Shown: piece by piece, positions 51,029 through 58,822 of the stretch | Position numbering within the stretch: the first letter of the stretch is position 1 | Layout: each line of letters begins with the position of its first letter | Assembly (NCBI GenBank): GCA_964448135.1 | Contig: CAYUVH010000006.1 | Location: 248,001 to 312,000 of the forward strand | Direction: 5' to 3' | DNA from: CAYUVH01 sp964448135 | GTDB lineage: Bacteria > Verrucomicrobiota > Verrucomicrobiia > Limisphaerales > UBA8199 | Length of the DNA stretch: 64,000 nucleotides | Notes under the pieces: model-generated | The model's database searches: none | What the model was told of the DNA's origin: nothing | Seen by the model: only the letters and a program-made list of their open reading frames with translations | Position numbers and translations under genes: made by a program

Positions 51029-53185
51029 GTGCGCGATGCGGCCAAAGCAGTGTGTTCCGGGTGCGGCAAGGAATTGCCGGCCGAGGCGCCCGCCGGCCTC
51101 TGCCCGCGCTGCCTGATGGCGATGAACGCCGCGACGCAGACGGCCTTCGACGATGAAGCGCCCGGCGCGGTCAGGCACGCTCAGCCTCCGTCGCCGGAAC
51201 AAATCGCGAAGCATTTCCCGCAATTGGAAATTTTGGAATGCCTCGGACGCGGCGGGATGGGGGTCGTGTACAAAGCACGGCAAAAATCGCTGAACCGGCT
51301 GGTGGCGTTGAAAATCCTCGCGCCGGGTCGCGAGCAGGACGCGGCGTTCGCCAGCCGGTTTTCGAGCGAAGCCCAACTCCTCGCCAAACTCAGCCACCCA
51401 AACATCGTCACCATCCACGACTTCGGCCAGGCCGATGGGTTGTTCTACCTGATGATGGAGTTCGTGGACGGCGTGACTCTCCGCCAGTTGATGGCCAGCG
51501 GCCGCGTTTCCGCGCGCGAAGCCCTCGCCATCGTCCCCCAGATTTGCGACGCCCTCCAATTCGCGCACGACCACGACATCGTCCATCGCGACATCAAACC
51601 GGAGAACATCCTCATGGACCGGCTCGGTCGCGTGAAGGTCGCCGATTTCGGGCTGGCAAGATTGGTGGGCGAGGAAGCGGCGCGCGGAACAGGTGAGGCG
51701 GGGAAAATCGTGGGCACGCCAAATTACATGGCCCCCGAGCAAGTGGAGCGCCCCGGCGAAGTGGATCATCGCGCGGACATCTACGCGCTCGGCGTCGTCC
51801 TCTATCAGATGCTCACCGGCGAGTTGCCGGAGAAAAAGCTGCAAGCGCCGTCGAAGAAGGTGCTGGTGGATGTGCGCCTGGACGAAGTCGTGCTCCGCGC
51901 GCTGGAGAAAGACCCGGGTCGCCGCTACGGCCAGGCCAGCGAGTTGCGCACTCAACTCGAGACAATCGTCCTGAACGAAACCGCCGCGGAGCAAGGGTCT
52001 GTGGAGCGCGGGTCTGTGACCCGCAGCGCCTCCGACCGCGGATCTGCGGAGCGCGAGTCTGTGACCCGCAGCGCCTCGGAGCCCGCTCCCAGCCGCATAG
52101 AGCGCGTGCAAAAGCTCGCGGGAGTGGCGCTGAATGTATTGCTGGCTCTGGGTTTCCTGTTTGCGGGACGGATGGCTTATGAATTGGGCATCTTCTTCAA
52201 TGCCTTGTTTGTCTTTCTGCTGCTGGTGGTGCCCGCGCAATGTGTCGCCATCGTCTGGCGCTTCGCGACGGGAAGGTTGGAAACAGGCTTCTGGCGCCGG
52301 CCATTCGCGCCGGAGCTGCGCCGGCAGTGGCTCCAACTCGCCAACCGCTGGTTGTTCCTCGCGCTCAGCGCCTGGTGCCTCGCCATCTGCATCGTGCCGG
52401 CCCAGTTCACCGACGATCAAATTCTGGTGATTCGCTGCCTGTCCTACGGCTCCATCGGTACGCTGGCTGTCCTGGGATTGCTTCCCGACAAGCGCATCCG
52501 CGTGGCCACCAACGTCGCGGTGGCGCTCGCCTCGGCGTTCCTTTTGATTCAGATGGCGCGGATTTACTGGCCGCTCAATCCGGCCGCCGGGATGGTGCTG
52601 GATTCGCCCTTCGCAAGCGGCGACTGGCTGGTCCTCAACGGCGGCCGCAGCGGATTGGTGAACCTGCATTATCGCCTCCCCAGCCAGCGGGACGCGCTGG
52701 ACATCGAAAAACTGGAAAAAGGGAAGGAACATCCCGGCGATAAACAAAAGCTGTCCTCGTATCCGTCCTACGGAATGCCCCTCGTTGCGCCAGTGGCGGG
52801 GAAAGTTGTCCATGTGGAAGAAGGTCACGAGGACAACCCGCCCGGCATCATGGATGAGGAAAACCTGGCGGGTAACTACGTCGTCCTCGAAGTGGACCCC
52901 ACCCACTTTGTGATGCTCGCGCATTTGAAGAACGGAAGCATCCAGGTGAAGGAAGGCCAGGGTGTGCGCGTGGGCGATCCTCTGGCCGAATGCGGGAACT
53001 CCGGTAACACCTCGCATCCGCACCTGCACATTCAAGCGCAGGATCGGCCGGTGCCTTTTGAGGAACAAACGAGGACTTATCCGATTTTCTTTCGCAATGT
53101 TTCGATCCGGACCGGCGGCGGGAAATTATTGCCGGTCGGCCCGCCGCACACGGTCAAGCGGAACGACCAGATTGTCTATCGTTAG
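51029..53185 (+). CDS. Ser/Thr protein kinase with membrane helices and M23-like C-terminal domain
   Basis: 718 residues from GTG 51029. An N-terminal zinc ribbon (CSGCGKELPAEAPAGLCPRC) precedes a complete Hanks kinase: GRGGMGVVYKARQ, HRDIKPENILMD, DFGLARL and NYMAPEQVE. A juxtamembrane linker of repeat origin (about 320-355) is followed by four or five hydrophobic helices. The last 170 residues form an M23/LytM-like domain: GMPLVAPVAGKVVHVEEG, NYVVLEVDPTHFVMLAHLKN, GQGVRVGDPLAECGNSGNTS and the HPHLHIQ zinc motif. The first HxxxD zinc ligands are not evident, so catalytic competence is uncertain. A kinase fused to a peptidoglycan-peptidase-like domain is unusual and hints at cell-wall sensing. 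Confidence 0.85.
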   Translation: MRDAAKAVCSGCGKELPAEAPAGLCPRCLMAMNAATQTAFDDEAPGAVRHAQPPSPEQIAKHFPQLEILECLGRGGMGVVYKARQKSLNRLVALKILAPGREQDAAFASRFSSEAQLLAKLSHPNIVTIHDFGQADGLFYLMMEFVDGVTLRQLMASGRVSAREALAIVPQICDALQFAHDHDIVHRDIKPENILMDRLGRVKVADFGLARLVGEEAARGTGEAGKIVGTPNYMAPEQVERPGEVDHRADIYALGVVLYQMLTGELPEKKLQAPSKKVLVDVRLDEVVLRALEKDPGRRYGQASELRTQLETIVLNETAAEQGSVERGSVTRSASDRGSAERESVTRSASEPAPSRIERVQKLAGVALNVLLALGFLFAGRMAYELGIFFNALFVFLLLVVPAQCVAIVWRFATGRLETGFWRRPFAPELRRQWLQLANRWLFLALSAWCLAICIVPAQFTDDQILVIRCLSYGSIGTLAVLGLLPDKRIRVATNVAVALASAFLLIQMARIYWPLNPAAGMVLDSPFASGDWLVLNGGRSGLVNLHYRLPSQRDALDIEKLEKGKEHPGDKQKLSSYPSYGMPLVAPVAGKVVHVEEGHEDNPPGIMDEENLAGNYVVLEVDPTHFVMLAHLKNGSIQVKEGQGVRVGDPLAECGNSGNTSHPHLHIQAQDRPVPFEEQTRTYPIFFRNVSIRTGGGKLLPVGPPHTVKRNDQIVYR
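51995..52085. repeat. palindromic GGTCTGTGACCCGC-type repeat inside the kinase gene
   Basis: Two tandem units, each built of GGAGCGCGGGTCTGTGACCC plus GCAGC and a following degenerate half. They encode ERGSVTRSASDRGSAERESV-type protein in frame between kinase and membrane helices. The GGGTC...GACCC arms form hairpins. Confidence 0.75.
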
Positions 53186-53239
53186 GCTCACAGAGCCAGC
53201 CGGGATATCGGAGCAGCAATTAAGGAGCAGAACTAAATT

Positions 53240-54478
53240 ATGAACAATTCAGCTGGAAAAAATTCAAATAACAAACTTCAAACTCCCGCCTTCGCAAGGA
53301 AACTACGGCGCGGCAGGTCAGGGAAGCCTCAAACACGAAACTTCCACCGGCTGTTTCGTTGGGCGGGCGTGGGGACTTTGATTGCCATGCTTGCCGGAAA
53401 CGCATTCGCCGCCAACGCGCCGAAGGACACGGCGCAAATCCTTGAGAAGCTGCGGAAGAAATACAAATTCCCCGGCCTGGCCGTCGTCGTCGTAAAAGAT
53501 GGCAGGATCTGCGACCGCGCCGCCGTGGGAGTGCGCAAGGATGGCGATCCGGTGTTGCTCACCACGAACGACGTGTTTCACATCGGCTCGTGTACCAAAT
53601 CCATGACGGCGACCGTGGCTGCGAAGTTCATCGAGGAAGGAAAACTGAAATGGGACACGACCATCGTAGAGGTGTTTCCCGAATTCAAAGGAAAGATTGA
53701 TCCGGACTACGAGACCGTGACCGTGGAACAACTGATGCAACACCGCGGCGGGCTTTCCACCGAGCCGCCCACCGGCGCCTGGAGCAAGGCCTGGAAAGAA
53801 AAGGGCACACCGACCGAACAACGATTGGAGTTCATTCAGGCGGTGCTGTCGAAAAAGCCCGCCGCAAAACCGGGAAAGAAAATGATCTACTCCAACCAGG
53901 GCTATGCTGTCCTCGGCGCCATGCTCGAAAAAGTCGCCGGCCAGCCTTACGAGACCCTGATGACCGAACAGCTCTTCAAGCCCCTGCACATGGACACCGC
54001 CGGTTTCGGTCCGCCGGGCACGAAGGACGAAGTAGACCAGCCATGGGGACATAAGAAAACTCTCGGGATGACGATGGCGTTTCAGGTGGATAATCCCCCC
54101 GCCATCGCGCCCGCCGGGCGCGTGCATTGTTCGCTCGATGACCTCGCGCGCTACGCCATGGCACACATGGATGGCGAAAAGAAAGGCGGTCTGCTAAAGC
54201 CCGAAACCTTCACTCGCCTGCACACGCCGCCGAAGAAAGAAAACGGAGAATACGCCTGCGGCTGGGTCTATGTGGAACGCAGCTGGGCCGGCGGCGACGG
54301 CCGGGCCTTGATGCACAACGGCTCAAACACCATGTGGTACGTCCTCATGTGGCTCGCGCCCAACCGCGATTTCGCCGTCATCTCCGCCACCAACACCGGC
54401 TCCGGCGAAATCGAAGAAGGCTGCGACGCCGTCGCCGTCGAAATGATCAAGAAATGGTTGCCCGGCAGCCTCGATTGA
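53240..54478 (+). CDS. class C beta-lactamase-like serine hydrolase, exported
   Basis: 412 residues. A signal peptide or N-terminal anchor lies within residues 33-58. SCTK (about residue 114) supplies the Ser-x-x-Lys nucleophile and YSNQGYAVLG the Tyr-x-Asn motif. HNGSN near the C-terminus takes the KTG position. Overall pattern FHIGSCTKSMTATVAAKFIE is that of class C/D-alanyl-D-alanine carboxypeptidase-like esterases. Real substrate may be a peptide, a lactam or an ester. It follows the kinase by 54 bp on the same strand. Confidence 0.88.
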   Translation: MNNSAGKNSNNKLQTPAFARKLRRGRSGKPQTRNFHRLFRWAGVGTLIAMLAGNAFAANAPKDTAQILEKLRKKYKFPGLAVVVVKDGRICDRAAVGVRKDGDPVLLTTNDVFHIGSCTKSMTATVAAKFIEEGKLKWDTTIVEVFPEFKGKIDPDYETVTVEQLMQHRGGLSTEPPTGAWSKAWKEKGTPTEQRLEFIQAVLSKKPAAKPGKKMIYSNQGYAVLGAMLEKVAGQPYETLMTEQLFKPLHMDTAGFGPPGTKDEVDQPWGHKKTLGMTMAFQVDNPPAIAPAGRVHCSLDDLARYAMAHMDGEKKGGLLKPETFTRLHTPPKKENGEYACGWVYVERSWAGGDGRALMHNGSNTMWYVLMWLAPNRDFAVISATNTGSGEIEEGCDAVAVEMIKKWLPGSLD

Positions 54479-54498
54479 GCAATTGCCGCAGCGACCCA

Positions 54499-56619
54499 TC
54501 AGCCCGATTTCAATCGGAAGAAAGCACGCGCAGCCGAGGGCTTCACGATCACACGACTCTGAAGCGTGGAAAGATTCTGAACCGGCACGTTGGTCACGGT
54601 GGTCCAGTTGGTCGAAGTCAGATCACTGGTTTGCTGCAGGATGCAGTTGCCCGACGGAATCGTCCACGAGAGCGCGACGCCACCCGGAACGCGGGTGGCG
54701 TTCAACCGGCGGCCGACGCTGTTGGTTTGCCAGGTATAGATGGCGCCCGTGGATATGACGGCCGCCAACGTGGCGCCGTCGGCCGACGAAGCCACGGATG
54801 TCCACTTGTCGTAGATTGCGCCGGTCGGCGCCCACGAAGCGCCGGCATCACTGGAGCGATAAATATCCCCGCCGTACTGTGCCGCGGCCAGGCGCGCGCC
54901 GTCGGCGGAAGAGGCGACGGCGTAGCGACCGGCTCCCGACAGGCTCGCGGGAAACCAATTTTGTCCGGCATCGACGGACTGATAAGGCAATCCGGAATCA
55001 GCCGCCGCCAGCCACTTCGTCCCGTCGGCTGAAGCGGCGATGGACAACCATTCATAGTTCGTGACCGTGCCCGCGTGCCAAGTGGCGCCACGGTCGTGGG
55101 AAGAAAAGAGCGGGCCATTCACCGTGCCGGCGACCCATTCGCTTCCATCGGCTGAAGTCGCCGCCGACAGAAAATAGGCCGACGAACTGTTGGGCCCGGT
55201 CCAGCTTTGGCCGCCGTTGGTGGAGGAATAAAGACTTCCAAAGCTTTGAATCGCAATCAGGGTCCTGCCATCGGCGGAACAAGCCACGCCACACCAGCCG
55301 GAGCTCAACGTCACGTAGTCCCAGGTTTCGCCGTAGTTGGTCGAGAGCCGCACGGAGCCAAACGCCAGGCCGCTCATCAAAACCCTACCGTCCGCCGATC
55401 CCGCAAAACATTGCATGTAAGGATCCGCGAGACTATTTCGCTGCCACGTCGAGCCGGAATTCGTCGAAGTAAAAAGATAGTTGTCGAAGGAAACTGCGGC
55501 CAGGCGGGTGCCATCGGCCGACGACGAGATGCCCCGCCAGTCCGCGAATGGCGGAGATAGGATCGACCAGTTTGTTCCCAAATCAGTCGAGACGTAGGTC
55601 GGGCCGCCTCCGCGATACCCCGTGCCCACCACGATTCTTTGTCCGTCGGCGAAACAGGCGCCGGAATGCCAATTCTCCTGCGGCGCGTTGGCCTGGCCCC
55701 AGGAACCGCCGGTATCGACCGAGTAATAAATCTGGCCGCTGGATGTGAAGGTCGTCAACCGGCTGCCAGCGGTGGAGGCGGCGATCGCAAACCAGTAGTG
55801 TTGATCGTCATTGGTCAACGCCAGCGAAAGCTTCCACTGCGCGCCGGAATTGGTGGAAACGTAAACGAACTGCTGCAGGTAATTGGTGTCCCAGCCCGCC
55901 GCGATCAGCTTTTCACCGTTCTCGCGCACGAGCACCCAGCTCCACTGGACATCCGCGGGCGTCGGGGAAATCTGCCAGGCCGCGCCGGAGTTTGTGGAAG
56001 TATAAATCCGCAGCTCGGGCGATTCGCCGGCCGTCACCGCCAGATGGATCCCGTCGGCGGACGCGGTTATTTGAGTAGCCGTCGGATCGGGCGCGGGCAG
56101 CAAAGACCAGCTCGCGCCGGAATTGGTGGACACGGATATGCCCGTGGCGTATCCGAGCACATAGACGCGTGCGCCGTCGGCCGAGCAGGCGACCGTCGCG
56201 CCGTAATCGTTCGCCGGGAGGCTGTTGGAAACCCATGACGCGCCCCCATTCGTGGACACATACACCAGCCGCTCATAGATGTACATGATGTTCCAAGGAT
56301 CACTGTTCGGATCAATATGAGAGTCCGTGTGGACCGCGACGAGGGTCGCGAAATTCGTGGAGCAGGCCAGCCCGTCCCAATTGCCCGGCGGCAACGATTC
56401 CATGGCCCAGAAGTTTCCGGCGTCCCGGGTGAAATAAATCGAGGAATCCGTCGTCAGCCCCATCATCTGCGAGGCATCGGCCGAACCAACGAGTTGAATC
56501 CACGAGACCTTGGGCACGCCGTGCGGCTTCCAGGTCTGGGCGTGAAGTGAACTCACGGCCCCAAAGAGCAGGCCGGTCACGAGCAGTTTCAGGGCAAAAA
56601 ATCTTATTTTCGTTTCCAT
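54499..56619 (-). CDS. exported BNR/sialidase-like repeat protein (beta-propeller)
   Basis: About 706 residues from ATG 56619 (METKIRFFALKLLVTGLLFG, signal peptide). More than ten repeats of about 45 residues carry the Asp-box-like pattern S-x-D-x-G-x-x-W, e.g. STNSGASWSLLPAPDP, SVDTGGSWGQANAPQ and SSDAGASWAPTGAIYD. They form a beta-propeller typical of sialidase-like, photosystem-stability or Vps10-like proteins. No neuraminidase catalytic Arg triad is evident. The C-terminal 60 residues (CILQQTSDLTSTNWTTVTNV) are the recurrent exported-protein module. Confidence 0.8.
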   Translation of the reverse strand: METKIRFFALKLLVTGLLFGAVSSLHAQTWKPHGVPKVSWIQLVGSADASQMMGLTTDSSIYFTRDAGNFWAMESLPPGNWDGLACSTNFATLVAVHTDSHIDPNSDPWNIMYIYERLVYVSTNGGASWVSNSLPANDYGATVACSADGARVYVLGYATGISVSTNSGASWSLLPAPDPTATQITASADGIHLAVTAGESPELRIYTSTNSGAAWQISPTPADVQWSWVLVRENGEKLIAAGWDTNYLQQFVYVSTNSGAQWKLSLALTNDDQHYWFAIAASTAGSRLTTFTSSGQIYYSVDTGGSWGQANAPQENWHSGACFADGQRIVVGTGYRGGGPTYVSTDLGTNWSILSPPFADWRGISSSADGTRLAAVSFDNYLFTSTNSGSTWQRNSLADPYMQCFAGSADGRVLMSGLAFGSVRLSTNYGETWDYVTLSSGWCGVACSADGRTLIAIQSFGSLYSSTNGGQSWTGPNSSSAYFLSAATSADGSEWVAGTVNGPLFSSHDRGATWHAGTVTNYEWLSIAASADGTKWLAAADSGLPYQSVDAGQNWFPASLSGAGRYAVASSADGARLAAAQYGGDIYRSSDAGASWAPTGAIYDKWTSVASSADGATLAAVISTGAIYTWQTNSVGRRLNATRVPGGVALSWTIPSGNCILQQTSDLTSTNWTTVTNVPVQNLSTLQSRVIVKPSAARAFFRLKSG

Positions 56620-56808
56620 GCAACGCGGATTCAGCGGCCTCGAAAGCCGATCATCGGCGCATTTTCTGCCCACGAAAATACCTCAACCGCATTCGAGCCT
56701 GACTCTGAACCTACCCTAAAAGATTGTCGTGCGCCTTGCGTGATGTCCAGAGCGAAGCGACAGGGTAGAGGCAACAAAAATGGCGGGACCTGCGAGGTGC
56801 AGAGCGTG
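56620..56808. other. gap upstream of the BNR gene, no supported gene
   Basis: No gene seen; the section contains plausible promoter sequence for the BNR protein and leads into the large inverted repeat at 56809. Confidence 0.5.
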
Positions 56809-56938
56809 GCGCAGGCTTCCCAACCTGCTGTATCGCCGACTTCCAATCGGCAGACCGTCCGAAAGGCACTTCGACCCGGAGCTATTGCCAGGCCCGCGGA
56901 TTGGAAATCCGCGACACAGCAGGTTGGGAAGCCTGCGC
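56809..56938. repeat. long inverted repeat with 23-bp perfect arms
   Basis: Arm 56809-56831 (starting GCGCAGGCTTCCCAACCTGC) and arm 56916-56938 are exact reverse complements. Between them, two imperfect hairpins (around CCGACTTCCAATCGGC and GCGGATTGGAAATCCGC) complete a nested palindrome. A GCGGAC-gata-GTCCGC hairpin follows just before the next gene at 57016-57031. Confidence 0.9.
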
Positions 56939-57031
56939 TACGAATTTAGACGCGTTTGCCCGAAGCGAAGCGAAATCTTCCCCGACCGTTTTCCCCTTGC
57001 GGGAATCGCTTCGCGCGGACGATAGTCCGCC

Positions 57032-58261
57032 ATGGCCGAAGTGTATCATGCGCTGGGTCTCCACCTGCACCAGCCGCTCGGAAATCTGATCGCGCTGCAC
57101 AACGCGGGCGACCAGCGCTGGGAGGCGAAGCAGATTCTTTGGTGCTACGACCGCGTCACCCGGATGCTCGAAGGCTACGAAGACGTTGCCCGCCTCCACC
57201 TGAGCTTTTCCGGCACGCTCCTCAAGCAACTCGAAGATCCCGGCCTCCGCGAAACCTTCATGGACGCTGCCGACATCGGAGCCTTCATGGACAGATTTCG
57301 CCGCTCCAATATCGAGTTCGTCGGCAGCGGCCTGTATCACCCCGTCTATCCGCTCACACCCGAAGCCGATTGGGACGCCCAAACCGAATGGTGGCAGGGC
57401 CTCGGACGTCACCTCCTGGGCCGCGAACACTTTGCCGGTTTCTGGCCGCCCGAGATGGGCTTCTGCGTCGAGATGATCCCCATGCTGAAGCGGCACGGCT
57501 ACCGCTACGTGCTGGTGGATTCGATTTACATCAACCCCCGCCGCGAAATGCGCTGGGAGGAAACCCGCTACCGTCCCTACCTCGCGCAATACGGCGGCGA
57601 GGAAATCGTGGTGGTCCCGCGCGACCGCGAACTCTCCACCGCCCAACTCTCCGGCATGGACCCCGGCTGGTTCCAGCACGAAGTCCACGAGCGCACCAAA
57701 TGGTGCGATTTCCCCGCGCTCGTCACCACCTGGTCCGACGGCGAAAACGGCGGCTGGTTCCGCACCACGCACGTGGACAGCGGCTTCTGGGGATTCTTTT
57801 ACCGCCCGATCCTCGACCGCTACCGCATGGGCACGCTCGGTTTCGCGCCCATTCACCTCAGCGAATATCTGCGCCGCTTCCCGCCGAAAGAAGTCGTGGA
57901 CGTCCATCGCGGCGCGTGGAATACAGAACATCACTGGGGCGGCGATTTCACCCAATGGACCGGCTCCCTCCTCCAGAAAAAAGGCTGGGACGAAGTCAAA
58001 CGCGCGAGCGCCTACTATTGGGAAGTAAAGCAGGCGTTCGACAAGCAGCAGGCGAACTTACGCAACGCCGACGAAGCGCGCGGGCTCCTCGTTCACGCCT
58101 ACGATCATCTCCTCACTGCCGAGACGAGCTGCAACTTCTACTGGGGCAGCAAGTGGGTCGGAAAATCCTTCGACGAACTGGAGCAAACCTATTGGCTGCT
58201 CGACCAGGCGAAGGAAAAGATGGGGAAGGAAGCTCCAAGCACCAAGAACCAGGCTCCATAG
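57032..58261 (+). CDS. glycoside hydrolase family 57 protein (amylase/branching-enzyme type)
   Basis: 409 residues. N-terminal LGLHLHQPLGNL has the family HQP motif. FWPPEMGFC carries the catalytic Glu and VTTWSDGENGGWFR the candidate acid Asp. HAYDHLLTAETSCNFYWGSK belongs to the C-terminal helical part. Together these define GH57 alpha-glucan hydrolases or transferases. Acting cytoplasmically on glycogen-like polymer is likely since no signal peptide is present. The C-terminal KEAPSTKNQAP is encoded by an AGCACCAAGAACC-type repeat that also lies at 25945-25975, so the gene has read into a dispersed repeat. Confidence 0.87.
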   Translation: MAEVYHALGLHLHQPLGNLIALHNAGDQRWEAKQILWCYDRVTRMLEGYEDVARLHLSFSGTLLKQLEDPGLRETFMDAADIGAFMDRFRRSNIEFVGSGLYHPVYPLTPEADWDAQTEWWQGLGRHLLGREHFAGFWPPEMGFCVEMIPMLKRHGYRYVLVDSIYINPRREMRWEETRYRPYLAQYGGEEIVVVPRDRELSTAQLSGMDPGWFQHEVHERTKWCDFPALVTTWSDGENGGWFRTTHVDSGFWGFFYRPILDRYRMGTLGFAPIHLSEYLRRFPPKEVVDVHRGAWNTEHHWGGDFTQWTGSLLQKKGWDEVKRASAYYWEVKQAFDKQQANLRNADEARGLLVHAYDHLLTAETSCNFYWGSKWVGKSFDELEQTYWLLDQAKEKMGKEAPSTKNQAP

Positions 58262-58311
58262 CAGCACTAAGGACCCATGCGCAACGAAGCGGAAATGAAC
58301 GCAATCTTTGC

Positions 58312-58617
58312 TCAGTGCCCGTCTTTGCGCCACGTCCCAAAAACGTAATCCCGGTCTTTCGCGGACACATGGCAGTTCACGCAGGAAGCGATGCGTCCGC
58401 TTTCTATTTTGCCGGTGTTTTCAAAATAGAAATATTCCCAGTCGCCGTGCTTGGGATCATACCCCGGAGCGCGTTTCACCATGCCGCCCACTCCCGTGTC
58501 CCTTTCATGAATTTGCCGGCCGTCCTTGTCCAGGTAACCCATCATCTGCTTTTGCTTCACGATGACTGAACCCACCGGAAAAGCGTTCGTTTTCCCTGAG
58601 GATGGCAGAGCCTCCAG
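58312..58617 (-). pseudogene. C-terminal remnant of a cytochrome P460 family protein
   Basis: The frame opens right after a stop (58618-58620). Residues GKTNAFPVGSVIVKQK, YDPKHGDWEYFYFENTGK and the heme-binding CVNCH followed by DYVFGTWRKDGH match the C-terminal half of P460/cytochrome c'-beta-type proteins. The N-terminal half and the signal peptide are absent, and the intervening sequence upstream is not coding in this frame. I read it as a truncated gene; a GTG at 58575 could start an 87-residue peptide. Confidence 0.65.
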
Positions 58618-58767
58618 CTACCTTCTGTCAACCTTTCGGACTGAGCAGAGGTGGAAATACTGACCAGAATATTTTTCTGCCGCTAAATGTTATCTGTCAT
58701 AATGTTTTTGTTCTTTTGGTTTCCTTCCCTCTGTGCCTCTGTGTCTCCGTGGTGAAATTCATCGCCC

Positions 58768-58801
58768 AAAAACAAAAAAGGCGAGCCGTTGCCGGCTCGC
58801 C
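58768..58801 (-). terminator. intrinsic terminator of rpsO-pnp
   Basis: On the minus strand stem GGCGAGCCG, loop GCAA, stem CGGCTCGCC followed by TTTTTTGTTTTT. It begins about 20 bp after the pnp stop. This is a strong Rho-independent terminator for the rpsO-pnp transcript. Confidence 0.92.
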
Positions 58802-58822
58802 TCTGTGAGAGTCAAAGGACTT

